DNA of 64,000 nucleotides from Apiospora phragmitis (GCA_038363925.1 JAQQWL010000003.1:310001-374000); one strand, 5' to 3'. Shown: positions 30,930 through 42,702, numbered from the stretch's first letter. Made by a program: numbers and translations. Notes: generated by a model from the letters alone, not told the origin.

Positions 30930-32829
30930 CATCGAACATGCCGATTCCGACTCGAGCACCCTGTCATGAACTCATTAGCAACAGGGAAAGCCAAACAACC
31001 TCGGGGAGAGGGCCAACATACAATCGCATAGCGTCATGGTCGAGCCTTCATGATGGATGAGGCAGTAGCCGCCACCGCAGCGTTTGCAGTGTCGCTGCGT
31101 GCTGGCGATACACTCCATGCACTGTTTTGTTGTGTCAGCAACCGGCGTTCGTTCCTCGTTCCATTGATTCTCAAGGCGCCAACTCACGTTATTTTCGCAT
31201 TCCCAACAATCCTTCTTGATCTTCCGTTGGCCCTGTTCATCCATGGTCAGCAGCTGTATGGATAAAGCACTCAGAATGGGAAATAGCAATGAAGTCAAGG
31301 CGGTTTCGACAGGGGGGTTGCGCAGCATACGTTTATCCTGGATGAGTCAAGCTCGGAGGCTCTCCGCATCCTTCCTTCTGTACAGGAACAGGGAGTGTGT
31401 ACATGTCTTGGTATGGGGTAAGTGTGTGAAGGGTGTCGGGGTTTCTTTTCTCTCTCTTGTATTCGTTTCCCTTTCATCTGGGGCGTGACGGTCTTCCCTT
31501 TTTGCGGCCACGGAGGGGGTTGTAGCGCACACAGCATCCCGCTCGTACCTTTACCTTGGGTTTCTCCAATGCGGCGGCCTCGTGCGCTGCCAGTCCGTTG
31601 GTCTCGTCGTCGAGGGCGACAACTTGGACGCCCATCAGCTCCTCTTTGCCCGGGACCTGGTAGCAGGCCTCGCACCACCACTGGTCGCACGCGAAGCAGT
31701 ACCGCTCGCGGATGCAGTCCTCGCACCGAGGGACGAACTGCTGCTGTTGTTTCGGAGAGGCCTTGGATCGCCCTTGCGGCCGGGTGGCGGCGCGGACGTT
31801 GGACGAGTCCGTGGCTAAGGGGGCCAGAAGAGGCAGCTCCTCCGCCGGCGATTCGCCGTACGTTGTGAAGCCCTCGGGCGCCGCGCCGCAGGAGGCGCAC
31901 CCGCCGACCGAGTACGTCGCGACGCTCCAGGGGTGCGTAGGGGTATCGCCCGTGATGGGCGCCGTGGCGAAGGCGGGAGAGTTGCGGTGCCGCGGCCCCG
32001 TGCAGAGGACGGCGTCGAAGAGGATGGACCCGCGGCAGTCGAGGACCGTCTCGGCCCAGCCGGCGCCGACGGGCTTGCTGATGACCCGGCCCTTCTTGTG
32101 GTACCAGTCGTCGCCGCCTTCTTCGTCGTCCTTGTCGATGGCTTCTTTCAGCGCATGCGCCGACTTGTGGTTCCAGTTCGCGCCGACATTGGCGGTGGCC
32201 GGCGCTTGTTGCGACAAAGGCGCCGCCAGAACGGGCGCATCGCGCTTGCTGAAAAGATACAGCCCCTTGAGACGGGGCGTGTCCTCCGGCCGCGAGCGCC
32301 GGCACGCGTAGCGCAGCGACTGCATCAGCTTGCGGTGGTTCAGGTGCTTCGTCTCGCGGAGTGAGAGGATGCGCACAGCAGACTGGGGGTCCACGAGGAT
32401 GTCGTGGACGAGCTCAGCGGTGACGGACAGGCCGTCGAGGCACAGCGTCTGCACCCCTTGGAAAAGGTGCTGCCGCTGCAGGCTGCTGAAGATGCCCCTT
32501 AGGGGGCCCGAGTAGAAGTCATCCTCGGTGAGGTACTCGTCCAGCTGGACATTGCGCCAGACTTCGCCGCCGCGGTCGACGCCGGCGACTTCGAACTGGG
32601 CGGCCTTGACGTGGGTCAGGTCGAGGTGGCGGAAGACGTCCGGGTCCGAATAGAGCAGGTCCCGGAGCTGCTTGGAGGCGGCGGTGAGGTTGAGCAGGGC
32701 CGAGATGGGGAGGTAGGGGACGGTCTGGCGGAGCACCAGCGTGTTGGACAGGAAGTCGGCCAGGGGAGAAGAGGATTCGGATGAACCGGACAGAGCGCGC
32801 GTGTTCTGGTCCAGGGCTTCCAAGGCCAT
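30930..32829 (-). CDS. F-box protein with cysteine-rich zinc-binding-like C-terminus
   Basis: A probable substrate adaptor of an SCF ubiquitin ligase. Four exons: 32829-31555, 31253-31188, 31121-31022 and 30961-30930. The small 3' exons are joined by introns with good GT..AG ends (301, 66 and 60 nt) and keep phase throughout, giving 490 residues. The F-box lies near residues 30-75 (LVLRQTVPYLPISALLNLTAASKQLRDLLY). Two cysteine clusters follow: CASCGAAPEG with CEDCIRERYCFACDQWWCEACY, and, encoded by the last three exons, CWECENN-CMECIASTQRHCKRCGGGYCLIHHEG...LCDWC. Both look like metal-binding sites. The start MALEALDQ is chosen because upstream sequence in frame looks like leader. Donor choice at 31554 or 31548 is unresolved. 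Substrate is unknown. Confidence 0.75.
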
Positions 32830-34994
32830 TACATGCAGATGCCGGCTGCTGTAAGGTAAGGCGCTGGGTTTCAGATAGGGGCGGTGTTGGGAATACCGTC
32901 GTAAAGTTTTGGTTTGAAGCAAGCTCAGCTCAAGCTTACATGCAATGCAGGGCAGGACGTGGGGTCGACAGCGTGGAAAGTGAAGCGCAAAGAGGTATCA
33001 TACGAGTTCGTTACTTGCAAGAAACAGAGAGAGAATGAAAGCGCAAGTCTTTTAAAAAAAGCTTGGGCAGGGAATTGGCAAACAGTGAAACAGTCGATCG
33101 TTCACCCAGTTAACAATTGGTCCGGCATGACGACTGGTATACAACACTTTTTAAAGTAGGCAGGTATAGAAAGAAGAGCGGTGACACTAAGACTTATCAG
33201 ATTGGTGTGCTGCCAACTTTGGTGATCTGACAATGAGGTGTGATCATCTCGAATGAGGAAGACTCGGGGCCCACAGGATCTAGAGCAGCTAAAGTGTTCT
33301 AAGGCGAGAGGCAGAGAGTCCGGAGGGTCCAGAGGGTCCAGAGGAGACAGGACCCTGTCAGGAGGCAAGCGCAAGCAAGTGCAAGCAGTAGCAATAGGGT
33401 AGAGAAGACATGCAGCCAGGGTCGTGGAGCCTTGCAAGCCTTGGTTCGTTTCTGCAGGATGACCCGGCAGCTATGCGATGCTACCACACGATCATGGACG
33501 AATGAATGGGGATTGGCCCCTTTGGAAAAACGTGAAGACTGAAAGATCGCTGGCGTGTGTTGGATTGCTTATTTTTGGGAAGGGCCTTGGGCTCGCTAAC
33601 CTGGTAAGCCCGGCAAGGATGGACTGCTTCTCCTTCCGTCTTGGCCAGCAGCAGATCTGCTAATAAAAGTAACTACATAAGGGCCATTGCGACAGGGCGA
33701 AAATAGAACACCAAACCCTGTGCTCAGTGGCACCGGGGGTGGGGAAGGTCGGAGCTGGGGTAGACGTCGCTGATACGGAGACTATGTTGCAGCCAGTTTT
33801 CAAGACCATGGATTTCGTTTCGTGAATCGTCACAACCCCTTCTGTTGGATATTGTTTTTTTTGTGGTTTTTTTTTTTTGGAAAAGGCTGTATCATCATTT
33901 TGTTTCGTTGGGCCTTGGCTTTCTGGATCGACGTCTTGGCCTTCAACCCACGTCCAGTCTATTTACTTGGCAAGTTGGCAACTCAAGGGAATGACACTCA
34001 CAGACGGGAACAATAGCCTCCTCTTGCGCTGGTCTTGTTCACAAATACCGAGCGGCCTGCTGTCGGTGGGATGCAAGATGCCATTAGTAATATCGTACTA
34101 TCATGTACGCTCAATAACTCCGTCTTGGTCACTATACGGCTCTCCACTGGCTGGATCCGCCAAGGGAAACAGATAGTGGCCATGATTCAGTGCATCTCCC
34201 CTTCATGGTAGATCGCGACGAAGTTGTGTGTAGGTTCTGTTGGTTGTCCGGAGCAAAGCCCGATGAAGTGAGCCCGACAGGTTGAAGCATCCTGATATAT
34301 CTCATTCGTTCGAGTCGAGGACAGCAGACCTACTAAACACACGGGATAATTGCATGTCTCGGGACTATCCACCGAGCTAGCATTGTGCCACCCAGGCAGG
34401 TATAAGCGAGAGGGTAGGCGCGTTTGCCGTTGGAATCACATTAAATAGTGGGATGGTGATATCCAAGCAGGTTGTTATCGACACTGATGACAAGTGAGCT
34501 CTGCATCTTATGTGTAGAATCATCCATTTTATGTCCATGGATTGATCAGCTAGAACACAGCTTCAGGCCTGTGCTATCAGCTCGGAGATAAGGCCCCACC
34601 CCCACCATCGGAAGGTGGGATGGAAATAGCACCGAGCACCGGCGCACCCAACAGGCGGGCGTCGTACGTAGAATATCGCAGAAAGCTAGAGGCTGCTGAC
34701 TGATTAGGCCAAAAGGCCAGAGGTGATGAAGATGCTTCCAGTTCTAGGACAGCATCACCAGACAAGAAGTATGTAACTACATGTACCACATTTTACCATC
34801 ATCGCCGGCCCAGCCACCTACTTATCTTGCCACTGACTGTCCTTGCTGGCCTAATCCACCAAGCAAACCAAACCAAGGTCGGATCAACATTTCACTTTCG
34901 CAATTGCTCAAACCCTTTGGCCTTCTGGGCCGATTTCATAACCCGCGATAGTTAGCATTACCTACCTCATTACCTACACAATCAAGAGGCAATC
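32830..34994. other. 2.2-kb divergent intergenic region
   Basis: Promoters of the F-box (-) and UFD1-like (+) genes must lie here. There are no recognisable coding regions; open frames are below 115 codons. A T-rich tract sits at 33846-33880. Confidence 0.5.
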
Positions 34995-37338
34995 ATGGAG
35001 GAACGGCTACCGTTGATCAAGTGGTCTGCCACATTCGCCGTCGCAGACCCCGCGACCGCGACTGCGACTGCAAAGAACCTCCCAGGCGACAATATCATCC
35101 TGCCACAGTCCGCCCTCGAACAGCTGATGGCCGCCACCACGGCCGCATCATCAGAGTGGGAAAGCCGACCAACCCCCATCTCGCGCAGTCGCGACAACCC
35201 CTACTATGAATTCGAGGAGATCCCCGTCGTTGGCAACCAGCGGGTGCTGGGCCCTTTCACGTTCCGACTGGTCAACCAGGCGAACGGAAATGCGGTGCAC
35301 GCCGGCGTACGCGAATTCTCCGCCGAAGAGGGGGAGGTCGCCCTGAGCCCGTATCTCCTCGACGCATTAGGCATCGACCCCAAAGAGCTTTCGCCAGCTG
35401 CTGCGCAAGACGGAACCTCTGCCGAAGACGCCGTGGATCTCGCCGACGAAGCCAAATCATCCACGACGACGACGACGACGACTCGCCCGCAGATAACCAT
35501 CCACGCGAAACAGCTACCGAAGGGCAAGTACGTCCGCCTACGCCCCCTCGAGGCCGGCTACGACCCCGAAGATTGGAAGAGCCTGCTGGAGCGGCAGTTG
35601 CGAGAAAGCTACACCACCCTGACGAAGGGCGCCCTGCTGTCGGTCAAGGGCGTCAAGGGCCAGACGTTCCAGTTCCTGATGGACAAGTTCCTGCCCGAGG
35701 GGGACGGCGTCTGCGTGGTGGACACGGATCTAGAAGTCGACATCGAGGCCTTGAACGAGGAGCAGGCACGGGAGACTGTCCGGCAGATCATGGCCAAGTC
35801 GCAGAGGGCGCCGGGAACGGCGGCTGGAAGCTCCCAGGGCCGCGAGATCAGCATCTGGAAAGCGGCCGAGGGTCAGGTCATGCCTGGGGACTACGTGGAC
35901 TACGTGCTCCCTTCCTGGGATCGCTCACAACCGTTGCAGATCGAGATCAGTGGCCTACCAGATGACGGCGACGCGGTCGACTTGTTCGTGTCAACGAAAG
36001 CAATGCGGCAGAGAGCTCTTCCTCGCGATACGGAGCACGTCTTCGGTGTCTTTACGGCTACAGGAAATATCAAGACTTTAGTGATCCAGCCGACCAACGC
36101 CGAGATGGATGGGGTTAAACAACTGCAGATCTCAGTTCACGGCTACTCTAGTTCCAGGTCCGGCTCCGACTCGACCGCGCCGGCGCCAACTCGTTTTACC
36201 TTGCGCGCCCAGTCTGTAGCGGCAGAAAGTAACACGGGAAAAGACGACTCGGCCATCCAGGCAACCGCACAAGCTGGTGGACCGGACGAGGAGCAATGCA
36301 GCAATTGCCATCAATGGGTCCCTGGACGGACCATGGTGCTGCACGAGAGCTTCTGCCGGCGCAACAATATCACATGCCCGCAGTGTGGCGGGGTGTTCAA
36401 GAAAGATTCTGGCGAATGGCAGCATCATTGGCACTGTCCACACGACGATGGTCACGGTTCTTCCGAGGCGTCCAAGGCGAAACACGACGATGTCTTCCAT
36501 ACCGACCGGCAATGCCCGAACTGTCCCTTCCAGACCAACTCGATGCCCGACCTGGCTCGCCACCGCACTAGCGTATGCCCGGGCAAGATCATCTTCTGCC
36601 AATTCTGCCATCTGGAGGTGCCTCAGGAGGGCGATCCCTTCAACCCGTCGCCGAGACCCTACTGTCCGGAATAACCGCCCACGAAGTCGCCGACGGCGCC
36701 CGCACGGCCGACTGCCACCTCTGCGGCAAGATCGTCCGCCTGCGAGACATGGGGACGCACTTTAAGCACCACGAGCTCGACAAGGCGCAGCGGACCAAGC
36801 CCCCGATCTGCCGCAACCCGAACTGCGGCCGCACGCTGCACGGCGTCGGCCGCGGCGGGGCCGTCTCTGGCACGCAGATGGGCCAGGGCCCCGGCAACGA
36901 TCTCGGCCTCTGCTCGATGTGCTTCGCCCCGCTGTACGTGCAGCTGCACGATCCGGAGGGCAAGGCGCTCCGCCGCCGCATCGAGCGGCGCTACCTGAGC
37001 CAGCTGCTGCAAGGGTGCGGCAAGGCGTGGTGTGCCAATGAGTGGTGCAAGACGGGGCGGGCAAACCGCGGGCTCGAAGCCAAGGGTCGAGCACCCAGGC
37101 CATCCTACCCGAAATCCAGCCCCTGATGGCCGCGATCCCCAACAGTTCGGAACCCATGTTCTTCTGCGTCGACGAGACGAACTGCAAGCGCAGGGACGTG
37201 GCAGAGCTGTTGGCGGCGATGGGGGTGTGGGCGCTGGAGTGGTGCGTGGCGGCGTGCGAGGCGGAGGGGGTGGATCCGGTGATGGCGCGGGAGTGGTTGA
37301 AGAATTGGGCGCCTACTGTCTCCCAAGCTAGTGATTAA
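34995..37338 (+). CDS. UFD1-fold protein with zinc fingers and AZUL-like C-terminus
   Basis: A probable ubiquitin-pathway protein. The N-terminal part resembles the UFD1 double-psi barrel fold (LPGDNIILPQSALEQLM, LSPYLLDALGI, KGKYVRLRPLEAGYDPEDWKSLLERQLRESYTTLTKGALL). A zinc-finger array follows (CSNCHQWVPGRTMVLHESFCRRNNITCPQCGGVF, CPNCPFQTNSMPDLARHRTSVCPG, CHLCGKIVRLRDMGTHFKHHELD). The C-terminus has ERRYLSQLLQGCGKAWCANEWCKTG, the AZUL zinc-finger pattern seen at the N-terminus of UBE3A-type ligases. No introns are needed, but two single-base breaks occur, near 36648-36654 and in GGG 37084-37086. One extra base at each gives 781 residues, ending ...WLKNWAPTVSQASD with TAA at 37336-37338. I read both as consensus errors. 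Confidence 0.8.
36648..36654 (+). other. Apparent 1-nt deletion, UFD1-like CDS (first)
   Basis: Frame is lost after CHLEVPQEGDPFNPS. One extra base leads into ETLLSGITAHEVADGARTADCHLCGK, which continues the zinc-finger series. Confidence 0.75.
37084..37086 (+). other. Apparent 1-nt deletion, UFD1-like CDS (second)
   Basis: The frame breaks at GGG inside the AZUL-like region. GGGG would join GLEAKG to SSTQAILPEIQPLMAAIP, the frame that runs to the final stop. Confidence 0.75.
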
Positions 37339-38217
37339 GGTATATAGACTGGACTGGGCTGGACTGGAAATAGATTACTACCACGTTGATACCCCCTATT
37401 AGATTAGTCATTGCTTTAAGTTCACATCCATGAGCACGAAGTTTGAAAAAAACGTGCGTATCCCGGATCATGTCCCCCGCGGGGACCCCCGATTCAAGGG
37501 TGTCGCCATACATCCCGTCTCTGTAACCAAGTATGTGATGCATCGATGTTCATTCGTCGTTGTGCTACCTATGTCTCGGAACCGAACGAAGGCTCGCGGA
37601 TGGGTTGGTCAGTCGGAGGTTTATCGAAAGCTGCGCGGGCGCCATGATGACTGCCCAGAACTGGGATCGATTCCGTACAAATAAACATGCCACCCTATCT
37701 TTCAGGAGCAAACCCACATTATAAACCAAATCAGTAACTCCCATCGAGGGAGAAAAAGATGCAGAGATTGGCCGGGTTCGTCTTATATAAGCCTGGGCGC
37801 TACACTGTGTGTTTGCCGGGTGTCTTGGACAATCTGACATGGGTCAGCAATGGCGCCAGTTTGGAGGAGCGAGCTCGTCCAGCTATATCACACAACACAA
37901 TCGGCATAAAACAGCATTCGGTAGACGACATCATTCGGGACTTGGTAAATGAGTGAACATTCGAGTAAAGTACTGCTGCTGCTGCCGCCATCCATCCACA
38001 CATTTCGGGCTGCATAAGTAGGTATGCTGCTGCTAGTACCGCACTCCATCCCCTCTTCCTACAAAGCTCCCAATCAGCCCCCTGTCCATATGGCCATCAA
38101 GGTGTCTGCTTTCCATGGGTGGTGGTGCCAGCAACAAGCACAATCAACACCACCACCACCACCACCATGTCCCAAAGGGAAAGAAACCAGGCCTATCAGC
38201 CCCTCATGGTGCTGTAC
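37339..38217. other. Intergenic, no gene seen
   Basis: Between the UFD1-like stop and the metallothionein-like stop. A CCA-rich run near 38140-38166. No coding region is supported. Confidence 0.5.
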
Positions 38218-38489
38218 TTAGTGGGACTATTGTTCCTTGGTCGTTAGCTTCCATGTATCATGCTTGCTCGGCCATCATGTAATCGGTATCAAGTTAAGTT
38301 GTTGTAACTCGGAGAACCAGGTACTTACGCAGCAAGAGCAAGAGTTGCTAGATGGAAACATCGAGAGTTAACTAGCTGTTTACTTTATATATATATGACC
38401 GAAGTTGACAAGAAGCCGACACGGGAAGAAGGGGGGACTCACCAGTTCGAGCAAGCGCACGAGGTGCATCCACAGCTGGCGGGCTCCAT
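38218..38489 (-). CDS. Metallothionein-like peptide, three exons
   Basis: A very short Cys-rich peptide, probably a cytosolic metal (Cu/Cd/Zn) chelator. The ATG is at 38489-38487. Exon 1 (38489-38443) encodes MEPASCGCTSCACSN. A GTGAGT..TAG intron (38348-38442) splits a TG|C Cys codon. Exon 2 (38347-38329) encodes CNSCSCC in that phase. A GTAAGT intron (38227-38328, branch GCTAAC) leads to a last exon of two residues, Ser-His, and TAA at 38220-38218. The 24-residue product has eight cysteines in the order C-x-C-x2-C-x-C-x2-C-x2-C-x-C-C, resembling short fungal metallothioneins with CxC and CxxC spacing but not identical to the Neurospora copper type. It is too short for routine ORF calling. 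The exact last exon is less certain than the first two. Confidence 0.7.
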
Positions 38490-38628
38490 TATGTTGGTTG
38501 GTAGGGTTGGTAGTACTTGGTTGAGTATTTTGTTCTTTGGTTGGGTAGTAGCTGGGTTCTGGTGGGCAAAAGTCACTTGTGTGTGGAGGAGGGATATCTT
38601 TTGAGAACCCTTCTGGCAACATTGGACC

Positions 38629-38636
38629 CTTATATA
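38629..38636 (-). promoter_or_regulatory. TATA box of the metallothionein-like gene
   Basis: TATATAAG on the minus strand, about 140 bp upstream of the ATG. A strong TATA element fits an inducible metal-responsive gene, but no metal-response site was identified with confidence. Confidence 0.5.
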
Positions 38637-38748
38637 CAGCCGTCGAGACCCTTCCTCCACACCACCACCACAACCACCACCACCTTCACCTTCTTGCCTT
38701 CCCCTCCTTCCTCCCAATATCAGCATCACCCACGCCCGGCCGGGGCTT

Positions 38749-38780
38749 GCACACACACGCACACACACACACACACACAC
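38749..38780. repeat. (CA)n microsatellite
   Basis: A nearly perfect CA tract with one interruption, upstream of the metallothionein-like promoter. Confidence 0.9.
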
Positions 38781-40999
38781 AAGAAAGAGGGGAATATTGG
38801 GGGAGTGGGAGGAGGAGTTCAGGGTTGCGGCAAGCGCGGATTGGTTGTCTAGTTCGTTCGGTGCATAGAGCCAAGTGTATCACGACATCCCACTATCGCT
38901 TCCACGCTGAAGGTTCGTTCGCTCCCGTAGCTCGGTGGCAGAATACAAGGCCCAACCCCCCAGCCATGAGCCTATCACCAGGGTCAGGCGCCCTCCTTCA
39001 AGTGCGGGGGGATGTGGTTTTCGATGAAAGTGCGCGCCCAACGGGCTTTACCGGAAGTCCTAGAGTGGCGGTCCCACTCACCAACTCGTCCCCCTTCTCC
39101 ACTGGTCGGTCGGTCGTTGGATATTTATTTGCTGTGTTGTTGTTGTTGTTGCGCAAACCGGTGGCTGGTGGAGTCCGCCAGCCCCGAATGTCCTACCGAA
39201 AAGTGAGGCCTGCATCCGATGACCTGGGGCTGACGTAGTTGTACCCCGACGGCTTCTTGGCAGGCATGTGACATAACAGATCAACACTAGAAAGGAGGAT
39301 CTACAGTATAGAGTAATAACGCAAATCGACTCTGATATGGGCCCGTTGCTGATGAGATAAATGATGCTGATTGCAGCGGTTGTACGTCCTTTTGCTTCGT
39401 TTTGTGTGGTTCCTGGCAAGCATCCGGTCAGCAAATAGCAATATGTTATTTCAGTGTCTGCTCTCATTTTGAGACTTTATGTGCTTGCTCTCTGAAGAGG
39501 TTGACGAAGTATGTATATGAAGTTTGTGTATTTTTTTGATATGTGAAAATGGGAAGTGAGTAATGGCTCCAGGGGGGGAAGCTACTTGCAGGTCAACCGG
39601 AAAAGCTGTTTCCCCCGTGAGCAACATATTACACATATCGAGCTGTAAGCATTACCTGACAATCGCAACGACCAGCATGACCACGCCACTGACGTGAAAC
39701 CGATACCATCTTGGGAAGGGCTCCCAAGCTTAGTGTGGGAAAAAGATGCTTGTTGTGGATGTTGTGGGGGCGCTGAAAACCACGCATGAAGTCTCCTGAT
39801 CCTCTTATTCCCGTCAGCCAATGCCATCTTTGAGATAAGAAGGGCCCTCGGTGACCAGAAGAGGAAGATCATACAGTGGTTTCGATTCAGGGAAGGGATG
39901 GGGATGGGGGCAGAGAAAAACTCACCAGTCCTGTCCCATGGGCTTCTCGATCACCCGTTCTGTGCTTTGTGAGAAAGGTCTCTGTAAGAGACAGAAGTAA
40001 CAGCACCAGCATGGCTGCTTTACCGTCATATTTCCTCAAATATATGGCTACAGATTTCCAACTGACCAAGCCGGCACTATCTAGACGAGACATGATGGCT
40101 GGCTCACCTTCGATGGGGTGTAACAGATAAGATTCAGAGAGGGTCAAAGAATGGGACATGGAATCCAGTGAGCCCCCCACGGCTTAGGAGCTCCTTACGA
40201 GATGGAAACTGATCATCACCATAGCTGCGCATGCAAACGAGACAAGTTCCTGGGCCACGAGCCACAGCCAAGATCAGCCCACCGGTCGAGCAAGGAGGGA
40301 TTCCCTGTTCCGCAGCCACAACCGTTCCTTTTCGGTCTGTAAGCTGGGGAGCCCAGCATCTTTACGTAAGTTGATTAAGAGAGTGTCTGTAAAACAGGCC
40401 CTAGTTTGAACCTAGCAGGCAGTACATCTCAGCAGATGCTCCCCGGCTTTCTTTTCTGTAAAGGGATTGCCCCTTCCCCTGAATCCAGAAGCAATGTTGC
40501 TGACAATGCCCAGCGGTGACAGGCTAATTACTATATATGGATTATATAGGCCTACCCGAGAGTCTGTGCAAGACTTCGGAAAATATTTGCTGCATTAGAA
40601 TCCATAGACTGGACTGTTGAGCTGTCACAGAACGGGGTTTGCATACATGTTCGCTTCAGCTCTGCTGTGGTGGCAGCAGTAGTTCCAGCGTTGGGAACTG
40701 CGCGAGTACATATGCGCAAAGCAATTACACGAGGAAGCGTGCAAGTTACTTTTGCTCAAGCAGGCTGGACTCTTATATCCACACAGAAGATTGTCTATTT
40801 AAGATATCTACGAGTTGGGCCAATTGTGTGAGGCTTCGGTTGGTAGGTGTCGTGTTTTTGAAGTTTCCATTCCCCTTGAGGCGCCCAGGCGTACGCCACA
40901 GTCGCCCCTGAAACGCCCTTGTCCTGCGCCACCACACCTGCCAATCAGTCATAGATTAAGATAAGGCCCATCTTTTCATCTATCAAACCAGCCATAGAA
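38781..40999. other. 2.2-kb intergenic region
   Basis: No convincing gene. A 97-codon minus-strand frame at 39887-40180 contains one hydrophobic segment but has no other support. Confidence 0.4.
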
Positions 41000-41082
41000 G
41001 GCCCATTAGTATAGTGGCAGTATACGTGCTTTGGGTTTGTTCTTAATTGCACGTGACCCGGATTCGAATTCCGGATGGGCCC
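41000..41082 (+). tRNA. tRNA-Pro(TGG) with 12-nt intron
   Basis: A full cloverleaf can be drawn. The acceptor stem GGCCCAT (41000-41006) pairs with ATGGGCC (41075-41081). The D-arm is GTA/TAT around TAGTGGCAG. The anticodon stem CGTGC (41025-41029) pairs with GCACG (41049-41053), and the T-arm is CCGGA-TTCGAAT-TCCGG. The anticodon loop is 19 nt; taking the canonical intron position after base 37 removes TTTGTTCTTAAT (41036-41047) and leaves loop TTTGGGT with anticodon TGG (41032-41034). The A box (TAGTATAGTGGC) and B box (ATTCGAATTCC) are internal. A T-run terminator follows at 41087-41091. Confidence 0.82.
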
Positions 41083-41638
41083 TTCCTTTTTGTCTTTTTC
41101 CCTTTAAATGGATGTCGTGGAATCGGAGATGGAATTGGGTTGTTTCTGTTTTCCTATTGGACATTTCCATCCTCTTTTTGCTCAAGCTTTCCAAACCGGT
41201 TTCTTCGCTCTTGGTGGTGTGGAGGATAGCTCCAGCTGCGGTTTCCCTGGCCACCCCACCACCGCGCAGGGAATCTCCCGGGGTGAACCGCATTCTATTC
41301 TCGCGAGAACAGCAGTGACTTGCCTCGAAGCAAGAGACTCCTAGGAGCAAGAGCACGGTGACATTTGCGCCGATGCTCTATGGCAAGCTTATATCATCAA
41401 GTGCATTGAACAAGCCGACAGCTGCGACGATCCTTTTTGTTTGCATGAGGCGCAAAGCCCCGGAAAACCAGTGTCTTGTTCTGTTGCACAAAGCAATGCG
41501 ACTCAGTCCATGAACCTCCCCGCAAAGATCACACCAAGCACAAAAATGAAGTAATTCCAAGCTCTCATACGCCCTCAGCCATTGGTAGCTAGGTACGTAA
41601 TGTTGTCCGCCCATGTTCTCTATCCACTCCCCACGGAT
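41083..41638. other. Intergenic after tRNA-Pro
   Basis: Apart from the tRNA terminator, no gene or repeat was recognised here. Confidence 0.5.
41087..41091 (+). terminator. RNA polymerase III T-run terminator
   Basis: TTTTT begins 5 nt after the tRNA discriminator base, with a second T-run a few bases further. Confidence 0.7.
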
Positions 41639-42673
41639 TCACTTCTTAGGCTCGATGCCATCACCTGCGATGCCCTGCCAGCCGCGCGTGAGCTCAGAGG
41701 GAACCCAATCGTCCACAAACTCGGCGTCGTCATCATCATCATCCTCTCCCTCTCCAGCATCGTCGTTGTCCGAATCCACGTCCATGGCATCAACACCGTT
41801 GTCACTGTAATGGTCCTTCTCGTTCTTGTTGTTGTTATTGTTGCTCTTCTTCTCCTCCTTGGGGAAGAACAGATGAATCTTGTCGGTGAAGACCTTCTGC
41901 ACGGCGTACTCGGCAGCGATTCTAGAGCTGGGACCAGGCGTGGTGGCGGCACTGAAGGAGAGAAGGAAGGAAAACGGGAGTTAGTCTTTTGCTTTGCCGC
42001 TCTCTCTCTCTTTCTCATCGATGCTCTTTCCGTCCGCCTGTATATAGCAAGTCGTTGTACGCTTATCCCCTCCTCTCGAAAAGGAAAAACGAGGGGAAGG
42101 GGGTGAAAGGGGTATGAGGAAAAGGAGGAAAGCAAGAAGAAAAAAAGCAGAATGGTAAATGCTCGATTGATTGATTAGCACTTACTACTTGAGACGGATT
42201 TCGTCGGCAATGGCGTCGGCGACGTCGCCCTGCGCGCGGCGGCCCAGCGCGGCCCAGGCGGTCGCAGGCAGGGCGTCCCGAGCCATCTTGACGGCGCGGC
42301 TGCGCTTGACCCGGGTCCGCTCCCGGTCCTTGGAGGCCGCGTCCATGCTGGCGTAGTCCTCGCGGCGCCGGATGTTGACGGCCGAGGCGGAGAGCTGCTT
42401 GCCGCCGCCTGTCGACGAGGATAGCAGCGGCGGCTTGGTGGTGGTGGTGGTGGTGGTGCTGTTAGGGGCGGCGTTGCTGTTGTTGCCGGGGTCGTTGCTG
42501 CTTCTTTCGTCGTGCTGCTGCTGTTTGTCGGCAATCATTTTGCTGGTAACGGGCAGGTGGCCTTGGATGGCGTGGGCGGCAACGGCGGCCGTGCCGGGGG
42601 CCTTGCGTTTGCCTTGGCCCTTGTGTTTGTTCTTGATACTTTTAGTGTTCTTGGTGCTCTTGGAGGAGGCCAT
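41639..42673 (-). CDS. Unknown basic/acidic, nuclear-type protein
   Basis: I do not recognise a family. Two exons (42673-42186, 41951-41639) are joined by a 234-nt GTAAGT..CAG intron that keeps frame (…EIRLKY|AATTPGPSSR), giving 266 residues. The N-terminus is very basic (KSTKNTKSIKNKHKGQGKRK), nuclear or nucleolar in style. A Ser/Thr/Asn-rich low-complexity centre follows, then a conserved-looking region (NIRRREDYASMDAASKDRERTRVKRSRAVKMARDALPATAWAALGRRAQGDVADAIADEI). The tail is highly acidic (AGEGEDDDDDDAEFVDDWVPSEL). Such charge separation is common in ribosome-biogenesis and chromatin proteins, but that is only analogy. The alternative donor AA|GTAGTA is weaker. Confidence 0.65.
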
Positions 42674-42697
42674 GTTGACTGCTCTGGAGGGTTGTCG

Positions 42698-42702
<5 letters not shown>

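Noticed and set aside
39887..40180. 97-codon minus-strand frame with a hydrophobic segment
   Set aside because: No splice, promoter or family support, and the frame overlaps other open frames of similar quality.
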